Origin: Siphonodentalium dalli
Lineage: Eukaryota > Mollusca > Scaphopoda > Gadilida > Siphonodentaliidae
DNA: 64,000 bases
Assembly: GCA_032622095.1 (NCBI GenBank)
Contig: CP136062.1
Location: 53,797,849 to 53,861,848, forward strand
Reading direction: 5' to 3'
The position numbers and the translations under genes were made by a program. The notes beneath the pieces were generated by a model. The model saw only the letters and a list, made by a program, of their open reading frames with translations. It ran no database searches and was not told the DNA's origin. Of this stretch, positions 1 to 12,510 are shown one piece after another (the first letter of the stretch is position 1; every line of letters starts with the position of its first letter).

Positions 1-1386
1 AAAGATTTCAATTTATTTTGGGTCCTAAACGCAAAACCAGGTAGCTTGGTTGGTTCAGGTGACAAGTGGCTATTACGCAGGAAGACAGAGTTTATTATTT
101 CTGCTTTTGGTTTTTTTCATCATCGATCAGTTCCTTACAAGTAGTGGCTACGTTCTCAATTTGATAGATCCCTGGTATGCGTGACTCGACATTAAAATTA
201 TTTATGAATTGCTTAGTAATTTTCCAAAAATCTTTGGGGTCTTTCTCTAATGACAAAGTTTCATTTATCGAATCAAAATATGCTTCTTTAGCAAACTTTT
301 TCATATTATTTGATTTGTTACGAGCTTCTTTATATTTGATCCAATGATGTTGTGTATTTGTTGCCAATGCTATTTTCCTTAGACGGTCACGCTTCCGGAT
401 TTGGGTACGGAGTTTCGAGTCGAACCACGGTTTGTCGTTTTCGCGAATAGTTGTCATATAATTTGGTATACACGATTTCGATATCAGCATGAATGTGTTG
501 GTGAAAGTCTTTACCATTTTATCGATATCGATGTCGGTTACATCAGTTTGTAGTAGACGAGACCAGTCGGTCTGCTTAATTTGATTATTCATTCGCGCAA
601 AGTCGGCTTTTTTATAAATCCAAACACGTCTCTGTGCATTCTTAAAATGTTGCTTATTAAATGGTATTTCAATAGAAACTGCGTAGTGGTCAGACACCCC
701 GAGATTATACGTTGATGGGTTAAGTGCTGTCACAATGTCTAACACAATAACTGGGTCAATCAGCGTGTTGGATGTCGCTGCCACGCGGGTGGGATCTGCA
801 ATCACGTTTCTCAATGTCAGGCGGGCGATTATACCCTTTAACGGACCAGTAGGTTTAAGGAGCTGAGGTCACAGTTTAAGTCGCCGACAAGTACAATGGA
901 TGGATTTAAATCAAGAGCACTTTCCAACGACCCAAAAAGGGAATTCCAACAATCAGATATACACTCGCGCTCGGAATGATATGTAACACATAACAAAAAC
1001 TTGTTGCGGGTAAACGAGTTTACCTCGAACCAAAGTATGTCGTCATCAAATTCAAGGGAAGATAAATGGGTAAATGCTATACCTTGGGCAAAATAAACGG
1101 CAAGTCCACCTTTTGAGTTTGACTTATTATGTTGTATGGGTACTTAAAAATTGGGGATTTCAAGCTTGTCGTCTGGGAATAAATCATCTATATGTGTTTC
1201 GGAGAAACATAGAATATCAGAATCATCTATTGCATCCATAATTGTTTTCAATTTGTGCCTTATGCTTCGAATATTATAGTGCAAAATTGAAATGCTAGAC
1301 TTTGTATGTGCTTCGGACACTGGACCTGGATTCGCCTCTACACCAGAGGCTAAAATCAGAGATGCCAAAACTAGAGCGGAGACCAT
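1..1386 (-). pseudogene. CR1-like LINE, 5' half (copy A)
   Basis: Copy A of the element described at 6136-8940. On the minus strand it shows the 2A-like leader (1321-1344), the APE endonuclease start (1144-1386), an in-frame TAA at 1144-1146, the endonuclease middle, then after a frameshift the endonuclease end and linker (95-814). The reverse transcriptase part lies beyond the window start. It shares the same stop and frameshifts as copy B, so the element was already broken when duplicated. One visible difference is Ser versus Ala near 484. Confidence 0.85.
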
Positions 1387-1529
1387 TAAATGTTTCAGAT
1401 TGAGTCTTCCAAAAACTAAAAGTAGAGATTCTTGGACATTTTCAGAGGCCAATATGGGCTACATGTATTACCAAAGTTCAATAGGTTATTATGTAATCCC
1501 ACTGACATGCGATATTGGGTTATACTAAC

Positions 1530-4500
1530 TCCCATGAGCTATCGTTGAAATGCATAATACGGAATATGAGGCAGTGGAAATTTGGCATTATGAGATGATG
1601 GTAGGTCGTGGTGTCAACTTTTGGTAGGAATGAAAGAGATGTTGTGATTTGTGTATGGCTAGCTATAACAAGAATGAAGCCCAAAATATGGGTAGTGGCA
1701 ACAAACAAGCAAACATCTTCATAAGTACATTGTACAGTGTTACCTTATATACATGAATGGCCGATAAGAACATCATTGGGCACTAGCCCTTTCGCATAAT
1801 GAACTACTACTGATAATAATTGCGAATATGGTATCTGTCACTATAATTCGTGTTCTTTCTATCAGATGTCGTTTGGCCATATCCGTATTTACGACCACCG
1901 TTTCGAGAAACCAGAATGGGCACGCGAGCTTTGCATGCAGCAATTATTTCCTACCACTGACTACATACATAGAAAGTTTGATTCCCCGGGGAACCAAAAC
2001 TGGTTCCCTGGTTAGTCCCATTATGAGAACCAAACATGCATGTGTTGGTTCTTCATGATGATGCAAAATAAAGAAACAAATGAAAAACCAAGACCAAAAT
2101 AAAGAACCAAATTAATTACACAATGGACATTCCCAATTTCCGATTCAACATTAAAGGCACGGGCGGCGTCATATTTGTTCAAATCGCCATCAACAGAAGG
2201 AATATTAAAATATATATAGTTTTGTTCATATGCCAAACATAATCATCGCGTAAATAGTATATTTTCGCCAAGACGTACGATGGTGTACGTAAACAAGAGC
2301 CTGCTCGTGTTACAGAAATTGTTCTTCTCTTTACATGACACAGCGCAATTCTATTGGTAAATCACACACAAATGATATAAACGCTCTTTGTTATTTCCAT
2401 GTCAGGAAAACAGTAACAAATAACGCTCTTTATGTTTACCATATCCGGATCTAAACAAAAGCCAGGTTCTGTAACGATTTTTTTTTTTTACATATATAAC
2501 AAAGGAAACACATTTGACAATAACATACTGTTTATGCCATAATTCTAATTGGTATAAGAACAAGTTCTGTCTATATTTTACTATTCTTTCTGTTTATGGC
2601 GGTTTTTGACGGTGGTGAATATTTTAACAACATACACACCGCCAACGCCGCCCGTATCTTTAACCAAACTTGTTTCAAATGTTTGTCCTGAGAGGAGAAG
2701 CTCCCGAATCTAATCTGAGCTGCTTTTGGTTCTCTATCGTGTTCTCCGGACGGAACCAGAATATAGAACCAAACAGTTAATTTGGGTTCCCCATTTGGTT
2801 CACTAAATGCCTTCTAGTAAACCATTATGGATGCCTGTGAAAACATACAATTATAAACACGATGGAACGTCTTTGTTTCTGAATTTTCTCTTTGTTCGTA
2901 AATAAACTGTAATTTATAAAAATGTATATCACGATGATAGTTTACCAAACAGACGTTCTTATATCTGAAGGAATACTGAGAACGCTCTTTATCTTTTGCA
3001 CCGGGTTTGGACGATGAACGCTCTTTACGTTATAACGTTTTTGAGCGATGAACGCTCTTTATTTGGTACCAATTTTGAGCGATGCGCCCTCTTTATAAAA
3101 ACAGTGTTAAAATCGTTTTCTTTTGATAGCTGCTATCTGGCAACAACACCTCATATTAATCAGTTAATGGACACTATCTCATTGTTTTCTGGTATACACA
3201 GCTTACATATGGTGGGGTTTTCTTTTGTTGGTGTCATTTCTTTAGACTATTATACAGTGTATGTTACTGACGCTGTCATATTTATTTTACAGCTGACAGA
3301 TGGCACAAGAAGAGGTTTGAATGTGATAACATTCAACCACTCAGACGTGAGTTATATAGTGCAAAAACCGCCATCGATTATCCACCGACCCAAAACATAT
3401 ACACATCGAGAGTTATAATGTAACAACAGCGATCTATCGATCCCGAAACATATATAAATCGAGTTATAATGTAACAACCGCGATCTACCTAAGGACCCCA
3501 AACACCTAATACGGACACGAGCAGATAGCGAAATATATATACTTAATTACGATTAGTTAGCGACGCAGTAACATGTGCCACGCGATGCCATTTCGAAATG
3601 AGTATCCGAAGTTAATCATGTTAATAATGTGTCTATGTAACTTCTGCTTGTATCTGTCTGATATTAAAACAGTCAATTGTATGTCATTTATCGCATATTA
3701 TTTCTTAACATGTATTCAGGATTCACCCCCCAAAATTAACTCGTATTCAGGATTCACCCCCCAAAATTAACTCGTATTCTGATTTTGTGTGAAAACTTAC
3801 TACGGTGGTCGATGTCAGTAAATATTCTGGGGACCATTTTCTCCGAAAGCATTCATTAACTAACTTATAAAATAAAAATCAAATTCATCGCAAACACCCG
3901 TTTACTTCTTCCCGATGCTAAATGTATAAGGCACAACATAGGGACAACTGAAATGAAAATGCGACTTATATAATTTATGAAGTATTTTAAACACGAAGTC
4001 CTGGTCATTATCGTGTCAGAACTATTCAATCTGTTTTGGCGGGAAAATATATAATCTGTGTAAACTTACTAAACATAACATTGTTATTTGTAATTTCGCG
4101 ATTCGACATACATGTATGCGTTTCCGTATTTTTGGAGAGAGTCAGCTCAAGCAGTGATTGGTACTCACTCGGTTAAACTCTGGCTAGAGATGTTCCCCGT
4201 TTTACCTGTTTTAACGCACCAACCAAACTACGTTTTAGCAGCATCATATTGATACTTCCGGGAATGATTAAGATGTTCCATCTTCGGTGATAAATATTGT
4301 ATTTAATGAATGTTTCAAGGTATTCCGCATTGCATAAGTGAGTTATTAAACCGTTATGACCAACATCGACCGCCGTAGTAAGTTTTCACACATAATCACC
4401 ATCGCCATGTCGACAAAAGGCAACACTTTGTCAGAAAACAAGCGACGGTTTTGATTTGGTTGAGGGTGACCGGAGAATATGGTAGCCTAATTCCTAATTT

Positions 4501-5043
4501 CGATGCGCAAATTAGCGCTTCTTGTTTATTATCGAAAAACAGCCGGTTTGAGAGTATAATATATAGCTGAATACAGCTAGGCTATAGCTGAATACAGCTA
4601 TTGTAGCTGTATTCTCACATTTGCCAGACCTGCTCACAGCCAGCATATATATGGTATTAGTGAGTCACTCTAAAGACTAAAACAATTGTGACATTTTATT
4701 GGTTATTGGAATTTTAGGTGAATACCCGGTAAACAATGCTAAACTCCGATATGAATTAAATGCATGGAAATATATAAACACGGGACTTCAACGTTAAACC
4801 AGCATTAGGCCCCTATCCCATTCGATTTCACCAAATGGTTTATGTCGGACTCGAAGGAAACCTGTACTAGAACAGTTTGTATTTCAAAAAATCATGTACA
4901 TTGTATGTTTGCAAGTACCAGTACATTCCAAGAATTCCTATACGTTCATATCTCTTGATTAAAGGTACTCAATCCGAACAGAGGGTCCCCATCTCAACAG
5001 ATTCCAACAACAACAATCCGATCAGAGGGTCCTACGTTACTAT
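1530..5043. other. Non-coding part of duplicated segment (copy A; copy B 9084-12599)
   Basis: No convincing gene. Seen: five copies of an ACGCTCTTT motif (2381, 2423, 2982, 3018, 3052) with a variant CGCCCTCTTTAT near 3084; a 31-bp direct repeat, two copies from 3712 to 3774; a pair of related stretches ending in ATAATGTAACAAC near 3416 and 3470; and short AGCTGAATACAGCT repeats at 4565-4610. A 140-codon ORF at 2996-3418 has no recognisable domain. Confidence 0.5.
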
Positions 5044-5459
5044 GTATGTGGGGGTATGTTCGGCCGGTGAGTAACATAGGCATATTAATTTTCAGATCCG
5101 AGGTAAACTTTTCACGTGCCGAGGTCAAATCTGTTTTTACGCCGTTTTGCGCTAATATATTTCAGTTCGGTGCACACAAATCGATTCGATATAGCGCGAA
5201 TAATAAATTGCCAGTCATATAATTTGCACGGTTAGAATCTATCTGTGGCGCTTCCTCTTTCCAATGATGTATCACACGCCTGTGTACGTTTAAAGTTTCT
5301 ACCTTAATTATCGAGAAGAACGCAGGACCATGCTTCGCTCATCGAAAAACATTCCGTAAATATATTACGCCGTCAACAGATCGTGACGTAATCGCGTTTA
5401 ACTCTTAACCGGCCGATGTCGCGTTAACTCGCGTCACCGCAAATGATATTGGGCAATAT

Positions 5460-5640
5460 ATATATCTCGGAAACGGGTGGAGCTATCGACTTGAAATTTG
5501 GTATGTGAATGTATCTTGCCCCGGATACGAATTTTATAGGAACGTCAGTTTCGCGCATGCGCAGACCAGATCTCGGAAACGGGTGGAGCTATCGACTTGA
5601 AATTTGGTTTTTGAATAGCCCGGACGAAGTCGGGTCAACT
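5460..5640 (-). mobile_element. Fragment of pearl/Helentron-like element
   Basis: Reverse-complement match to the elements at 44255-48145: one and a half copies of the ~122-bp unit (CGGAAACGGGTGGAGC, CGCGCATGCGCAGACC) and the 5' terminal hairpin with GAATAGCCCGGAC. The ACTAG end at 5642 borders a (TA)n run. Confidence 0.8.
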
Positions 5641-5643
5641 TCT

Positions 5644-5644
5644 A

Positions 5645-5711
<67 letters not shown>
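5644..5711. repeat. (TA)n microsatellite
   Basis: About 34 uninterrupted TA units directly at the 5' end of the element fragment. The ORFs reading I-Y-I-Y across it are trivial. Confidence 0.97.
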
Positions 5712-5714
<3 letters not shown>

Positions 5715-6129
5715 ATGAAACAAGGACAGTGAAATCTGAAGGAGCTGATGAGGGGAAGACAGGAGAAGCTGATTCCACGAAACTATCACACCTATATGCA
5801 TGTGTGTGTTGAACTTTGTTACAATGATTCAGTACAAGTGAGGCGTTTAGATTTGGAAATATATCTCTGGACGGCAACAACAATTTGTTCGTTTGCGCCA
5901 AGGCTCAGGGGGGGATTTCCCATGACCAGATTATCCAACGTCACAGGGCCGTGGCATTTGAGACTATTGAACAACTCTGTACGATGGTTGGAATAGAGTG
6001 GACATTCAAAGAACTAGTGGTAGGCATCTTCAATGGTATTTCCATATTCGCAATGGTAGTGCTCTGATATGTGGTTACTGTATTTATCCCATAATAGGTC
6101 GCTTCAGTCACATCTAATTTTGCAATGAG
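5712..6129. other. No gene recognised
   Basis: Region between the (TA)n tract and the LINE 3' end. No repeat partner inside this window and no recognisable coding sequence. Confidence 0.5.
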
Positions 6130-6135
6130 CAATAT

Positions 6136-6438
6136 TCAGGTTCCGGTTCCCAAAAGGGTCTTTTTGAATAATGGCTTTGCACTGAACGGTTCACAATTCG
6201 ATCCATATCTTAGATTGTGATCAGATTTGTCTACGACTTTCCGTGGTAATAAGTCTATAAGATATTTCGGGGCTTTATGGAGTACAATTTTTTGGAAAGT
6301 GATCATTTTTTTCGAATGTCTTCGGGTTGACAGTGTTTGCCACCCCAAGTCATAAAGAAGACGCTCTCTTGGTGTTGAACGAGTACACCCAGTGACTATT
6401 CGGGCAGCGTCATATTGGAGGTCATCTAGATTCTTCAA
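6136..6438 (-). pseudogene. LINE C-terminal domain fragment
   Basis: About 100 codons with L-D-x-x-Q-Y-D-A-A-R-I-V-T-G, R-L-x-x-D-L-G-W-x-x-L-x-x-R and a final F-K-K-T-L-L block, the conserved end of CR1/Jockey ORF2 proteins. The region between 6450 and 6780 on this strand is degraded. Confidence 0.75.
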
Positions 6439-6786
6439 TGTAGTATCTGGTGCTGGCGTTTTCCATTAACGGTTGTATAAATGACATATATAGTGTTTGG
6501 AGTGTGCGTCTAGACAAAATGAATTTGAGCTTCCGCAGTTGGGATAATCTCGATGCTACTTATGGTGGTGACATGTTTGTTCCACGAACAGTCAGAAGTG
6601 AATTCAACACCCAGGTGCTTATGCGACTCATGAAATTCCAATATTTTCCCAACAAATTTAAGAACAGGTACGATATTGTTTGATGATCGAGTAAAAAATA
6701 CTGCTTTTGTTTTATCTGCATTAAAGTTTACTCGCCATTTCAGAGCCCAGTCTCATCCCACTCGCGTAGTCGTGACAAATCAATAT

Positions 6787-6975
6787 TCAGGATATTTTGG
6801 ATTTCGGAAATATTGGCACCGGTTTGAATAAGCACGTATCATCAGCAAAAAGGCGGGTAGTCGATTTCATTCCATCTGATATATCATTAATGTAGAGTAA
6901 AAAAAAGCGTCGGGCCGATAACTGAGCCCTGGGGCACTCCTGCCGTAATGTGGCCATATTCCGAAAGACAGGCAT
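6787..6975 (-). pseudogene. LINE reverse transcriptase palm with FADD box
   Basis: Shows L-L-Y-I-N-D-I and R-L-F-A-D-D-T, the catalytic aspartate pair. The preceding block B (G-V-P-Q-G-S-V-I-G-P) is readable just upstream in a neighbouring frame, so a frameshift in the T/A run near 6900 separates B from C. Confidence 0.8.
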
Positions 6976-7139
6976 AAACTTTAACCCTTTGTTGCCTTTT
7001 GCGAAGGTAGCTAGTGAACCAATTTAGTTAACTGTCTGTTATTCCATATTTTTTAAGTTGTAGCAAGAGACCATTATGCCAAACTCTATCAAACGCATTT
7101 GACACATCGCAGAATACCCCACATGTCGAGTATCCTTCA

Positions 7140-7619
7140 TCAGCTGAAGATAATAAAATTATGATAAATTTCTAAGAGTTGTAGCTCAGTACTGTGTCCA
7201 GGTAGAAAACCGGATTGGTATTTGTACAGGAGACTGTTAGTCTGCAAAAGACTAAACACCTTATTGAATACAATTTTTTCAAAAACTTTAGCAATGCAGC
7301 ATAACAAGGAAATAGGTCTGTAGTTATTTGCATCGTGACGATCTCCTTTTTTGTATATGGGGATTACATCGGCTTTTTTCCATTCACTTGGGAATTTTGA
7401 CGTAGATAAGGAGTGATTAAACAATATCATAAGGGGTTTAGAAACAGTGTCACGCGTTGCTTTTAGCATGTGATTGCTGACTTCGTCATGGCCGACAGCC
7501 TTCTTTGTCGATAAACCAGTTAATATTGAGGAAATTTCGACTTCGCTAGTCTTTAAAGATTTCAATTTATTTTGGGTCCTAAACGCAAAACCAGGTAGCT
7601 TGGTTGGTTCAGGTGACAA
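7140..7619 (-). pseudogene. LINE reverse transcriptase, fingers and first palm blocks
   Basis: Contains K-K-A-V-G-H-D-E (block 1), F-P-S-E-W-K-K-A-D-V-I-P-I-Y-K-K-G-D and N-N-Y-R-P-I-S-L-L, then Q-S-G-F-L-P-G-H-S-T. These are the RT1-RT3 signatures of CR1/Jockey elements. The Asp-containing block A (F.D..KAFD) is not found in this frame and lies beyond the break near 7140. Confidence 0.85.
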
Positions 7620-7648
7620 GTGGCTATTACGCAGGAAGACAGAGTTTA

Positions 7649-8368
7649 TTATTTCTGCTTTTGGTTTTTTTCATCATCGATCAGTTCCTTACAAGTAGTG
7701 GCTACGTTCTCAATTTGATAGATCCCTGGTATGCGTGACTCGACATTAAAATTATTTATGAATTGCTTAGTAATTTTCCAAAAATCTTTGGGGTCTTTCT
7801 CTAATGACAAAGTTTCATTTATCGAATCAAAATATGCTTCTTTAGCAAACTTTTTCATATTATTTGATTTGTTACGAGCTTCTTTATATTTGATCCAATG
7901 ATGTTGTGTATTTGTTGCCAATGCTATTTTCCTTAGACGGTCACGCTTCCGGATTTGGGTACGGAGTTTCGAGTCGAACCACGGTTTGTCGTTTTCGCGA
8001 ATAGTTGTCATATAATTTGGTATACACGATTTCGCTATCAGCATGAATGTGTTGGTGAAAGTCTTTACCATTTTATCGATATCGATGTCGGTTACATCAG
8101 TTTGTAGTAGACGAGACCAGTCGGTCTGCTTAATTTGATTATTCATTCGCGCAAAGTCGGCTTTTTTATAAATCCAAACACGTCTCTGTGCATTCTTAAA
8201 ATGTTGCTTATTAAATGGTATTTCAATAGAAACTGCGTAGTGGTCAGACACCCCGAGATTATACGTTGATGGGTTAAGTGCTGTCACAATGTCTAACACA
8301 ATAACTGGGTCAATCAGCGTGTTGGATGTCGCTGCCACGCGGGTGGGATCTGCAATCACGTTTCTCAA
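7649..8368 (-). pseudogene. LINE endonuclease end and linker to RT
   Basis: 239 codons. It starts with the last endonuclease strands, including T-L-I-D-P and the catalytic S-D-H-Y block, then a basic linker with W-F-D-S-K-L-R and a Y-F-D-S-I helix that precede RT in this LINE group. It ends in a lysine-rich tail at a stop, and the RT resumes in a different frame. Confidence 0.8.
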
Positions 8369-8391
8369 TGTCAGGCGGGCGATTATACCCT

Positions 8392-8697
8392 TTAACGGAC
8401 CAGTAGGTTTAAGGAGCTGAGGTCACAGTTTAAGTCGCCGACAAGTACAATGGATGGATTTAAATCAAGAGCACTTTCCAACGACCCAAAAAGGGAATTC
8501 CAACAATCAGATATACACTCGCGCTCGGAATGATATGTAACACATAACAAAAACTTGTTGCGGGTAAACGAGTTTACCTCGAACCAAAGTATGTCGTCAT
8601 CAAATTCAAGGGAAGGTAAATGGGTAAATGCTATACCTTGGGCAAAATAAACGGCAAGTCCACCTTTTGAGTTTGACTTATTATGTTGTATGGGTAC
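8392..8697 (-). pseudogene. LINE endonuclease, middle part
   Basis: Directly continues the frame of 8698-8940 after one TAA stop. It shows K-G-G-L-A-V-Y-F and V-G-D-L-N-C-D, the GDLN block of APE endonucleases. The frame ends at TAA 8394-8392 and resumes in another frame below, so a frameshift is needed. Confidence 0.75.
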
Positions 8698-8940
8698 TTA
8701 AAAATTGGGGATTTCAAGCTTGTCGTCTGGGAATAAATCATCTATATGTGTTTCGGAGAAACATAGAATATCAGAATCATCTATTGCATCCATAATTGTT
8801 TTCAATTTGTGCCTTATGCTTCGAATATTATAGTGCAAAATTGAAATGCTAGACTTTGTATGTGCTTCGGACACTGGACCTGGATTCGCCTCTACACCAG
8901 AGGCTAAAATCAGAGATGCCAAAACTAGAGCGGAGACCAT
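8698..8940 (-). pseudogene. LINE 2A-like leader and start of APE endonuclease
   Basis: The first ATG of the frame (8940) begins a hydrophobic 14-residue stretch leading into S-G-V-E-A-N-P-G-P (Gly of GVE to final Pro at 8898-8875). The leader thus resembles a signal peptide fused to a 2A ribosome-skipping motif, with the skip expected between the last Gly and Pro at residues 21/22. The D of the usual D-V/I-E-x-N-P-G-P is replaced by Gly. After it comes the endonuclease start: H-Y-N-I-R-S (metal-site Asn) and F-S-E-T-H (catalytic Glu). An in-frame TAA at 8698-8700 ends the frame. Confidence 0.8.
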
Positions 8941-11900
8941 TAAATGTTTCAGATTGAGTCTTCCAAAAACTAAAAGTAGAGATTCTTGGACATTTTCAGA
9001 GGCCAATATGGGCTACATGTATTACCAAAGTTCAATAGGTTATTATGTAATCCCACTGACATGCGATATTGGGTTATACTAACTCCCATGAGCTATCGTT
9101 GAAATGCATAATACGGAATATGAGGCAGTGGAAATTTGGCATTATGAGATGATGGTAGGTCGTGGTGTCAACTTTTGGTAGGAATGAAAGAGATGTTGTG
9201 ATTTGTGTATGGCTAGCTATAACAAGAATGAAGCCCAAAATATGGGTAGTGGCAACAAACAAGCAAACATCTTCATAAGTACATTGTACAGTGTTACCTT
9301 ATATACATGAATGGCCGATAAGAACATCATTGGGCACTAGCCCTTTCGCATAATGAACTACTACTGATAATAATTGCGAATATGGTATCTGTCACTATAA
9401 TTCGTGTTCTTTCTATCAGATGTCGTTTGGCCATATCCGTATTTACGACCACCGTTTCGAGAAACCAGACATGGGCACGCGAGCTTTGCATGCAGCAATT
9501 ATTTCCTACCACTGACTACATACATAAAAAGTTTGATTCCCCGGGGAACCAAAACTGGTTCCCTGGTTAGTCCCATTATGAGAACCAAACATGCATGTGT
9601 TGGTTCTTCATGATGATGCAAAATAAAGAAACAAATGAAAAACCAAGACCAAAATAAAGAACCAAATTAATTACACAATGGACATTCCCAATTTCCGATT
9701 CAACATTAAAGGCACGGGCGGCGTCATATTTGTTCAAATCGCCATCAACAGAAGGAATATTAAAATATATATAGTTTTGTTCATATGCCAAACATAATCA
9801 TCGCGTAAATAGTATATTTTCGCCAAGACGTACGATGGTGTACGTAAACAAGAGCCTGCTCGTGTTACAGAAATTGTTCTTCTCTTTACATGACACAGCG
9901 CAATTCTATTGGTAAATCACACACAAATGATATAAACGCTCTTTGTTATTTCCATGTCAGGAAAACAGTAACAAATAACGCTCTTTATGTTTACCATATC
10001 CGGATCTAAACAAAAGCCAGGTTCTGTAACGATTTTTTTTTTTTTACATATATAACAAAGGAAACACATTTGACAATAACATACTGTTTATGCCATAATT
10101 CTAATTGGTATAAGAACAAGTTCTGTCTATATTTTACTATTCTTTCTGTTTATGGCGGTTTTTGACGGTGGTGAATATTTTAACAACATACACACCGCCA
10201 ACGCCGCCCGTATCTTTAACCAAACTTGTTTCAAATGTTTGTCCTGAGAGGAGAAGCTCCCGAATCTAATCTGAGCTGCTTTTGGTTCTCTATCGTGTTC
10301 TCCGGACGGAACCAGAATATAGAACCAAACAGTTAATTTGGGTTCCCCATTTGGTTCACTAAATGCCTTCTAGTAAACCATTATGGATGCCTGTGAAAAC
10401 ATACAATTATAAACACGATGGAACGTCTTTGTTTCTGAATTTTCTCTTTGTTCGTAAATAAACTGTAATTTATAAAAATGTATATCACGATGATAGTTTA
10501 CCAAACAGACGTTCTTATATCTGAAGGAATACTGAGAACGCTCTTTATCTTTTGCACCGGGTTTGGACGATGAACGCTCTTTACGTTATAACGTTTTTGA
10601 GCGATGAACGCTCTTTATTTGGTACCAATTTTGAGCGATGCGCCCTCTTTATAAAAACAGTGTTAAAATCGTTTTCTTTTGATAGCTGCTATCTGGCAAC
10701 AACACCTCATATTAATCAGTTAATGGACACTATCTCATTGTTTTCTGGTATACACAGCTTACATATGGTGGGGTTTTCTTTTGTTGGTGTCATTTCTTTA
10801 GACTATTATACAGTGTATGTTACTGACGCTGTCATATTTATTTTACAGCTGACAGATGGCACAAGAAGAGGTTTGAATGTGATAACATTCAACCACTCAG
10901 ACGTGAGTTATATAGTGCAAAAACCGCCATCGATTATCCACCGACCCAAAACATATACACATCGAGAGTTATAATGTAACAACAGCGATCTATCGATCCC
11001 GAAACATATATAAATCGAGTTATAATGTAACAACCGCGATCTACCTAAGGACCCCAAACACCTAATACGGACACGAGCAGATAGCGAAATATATATACTT
11101 AATTACGATTAGATAGCGACGCAGTAACATGTGCCACGCGATGCCATTTCGAAATGAGTATCCGAAGTTAATCATGTTAATAATGTGTCTATGTAACTTC
11201 TGCTTGTATCTGTCTGATATTAAAACAGTCAATTGTATGTCATTTATCGCATATTATTTCTTAACATGTATTCAGGATTCACCCCCCAAAATTAACTCGT
11301 ATTCAGGATTCACCCCCCAAAATTAACTCGTATTCTGATTTTGTGTGAAAACTTACTACGGTGGTCGATGTCAGTAAATATTCTGGGGACCATTTTCTCC
11401 GAAAGCATTCATTAACTAACTTATAAAATAAAAATCAAATTCATCGCAAACACCCGTTTACTTCTTCCCGATGCTAAATGTATAAGGCACAACATAGGGA
11501 CAACTGAAATGAAAATGCGACTTATATAATTTATGAAGTATTTTAAACACGAAGTCCTGGTCATTATCGTGTCAGAACTATTCAATCTGTTTTGGCGGGA
11601 AAATATATAATCTGTGTAAACTTACTAAACATAACATTGTTATTTGTAATTTCGCGATTCGACATACATGTATGCGTTTCCGTATTTTTGGAGAGAGTCA
11701 GCTCAAGCAGTGATTGGTACTCACTCGGTTAAACTCTGGCTAGAGATGTTCCCCGTTTTACCTGTTTTAACGCACCAACCAAACTACGTTTTAGCAGCAT
11801 CATATTGATACTTCCGGGAATGATTAAGATGTTCCATCTTCGGTGATAAATATTGTATTTAATGAATGTTTCAAGGTATTCCGCATTGCATAAGTGAGTT

Positions 11901-12510
11901 ATTAAACCGTTATGACCAACATCGACCGCCGTAGTAAGTTTTCACACATAATCACCATCGCCATGTCGACAAAAGGCAACACTTTGTCAGAAAACAAGCG
12001 ACGGTTTTGATTTGGTTGAGGGTGACCGGAGAATATGGTAGCCTAATTCCTAATTTCGATGCGCAAATTAGCGCTTCTTGTTTATTATCGAAAAACAGCC
12101 GGTTTGAGAGTATAATATATAGCTGAATACAGCTAGGCTATAGCTGAATACAGCTATTGTAGCTGTATTCTCACATTTGCCAGACCTGCTCACAGCCAGC
12201 ATATATATGGTATTAGTGAGTCACTCTAAAGACTAAAACAATTGTGACATTTTATTGGTTATTGGAATTTTAGGTGAATACCCGGTAAACAATGCTAAAC
12301 TCCGATATGAATTAAATGCATGGAAATATATAAACACGGGACTTCAACGTTAAACCAGCATTAGGCCCCTATCCCATTCGATTTCACCAAATGGTTTATG
12401 TCGGACTCGAAGGAAACCTGTACTAGAACAGTTTGTATTTCAAAAAATCATGTACATTGTATGTTTGCAAGTACCAGTACATTCCAAGAATTCCTATACG
12501 TTCATATCTC

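Larger units (their letters stand above)
1..5043. repeat. Segmental duplication, copy A
   Basis: Matches 7555-12599 almost base for base. The copy starts before the window. Offset is 7554 at the left and 7556 after small indels. Only a handful of differences were seen, for example near 484, 1064, 1915, 1972, the T-run at 2479 and 3556. It contains the 5' half of a LINE (minus strand) and about 3.5 kb of non-coding sequence. Similarity stops at 5043, inside the left arm of the fold-back element that is complete at 12511-13006. Confidence 0.95.
6130..8940 (-). mobile_element. CR1-like non-LTR retrotransposon, near full length, inactive (copy B)
   Basis: Minus-strand order: 2A-like leader, APE endonuclease, linker, reverse transcriptase, C-terminal domain, over about 2.8 kb. 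The RT shows the NNYRPISLL, GVPQGS and FADD blocks typical of the CR1/Jockey group; CR1-like is the best call by eye. At least one in-frame stop and several frameshifts interrupt it. No clean 3' tail or target-site duplication was found at 6130. Confidence 0.85.

Noticed and set aside
2996-3418. 140-codon ORF in the duplicated segment
   Set aside because: No domain and no splice or start support. It covers the ACGCTCTTTAT motifs and is repeated only through the duplication.
5509-5901. I-Y-I-Y-rich ORFs
   Set aside because: Reading frames through a (TA)n microsatellite.
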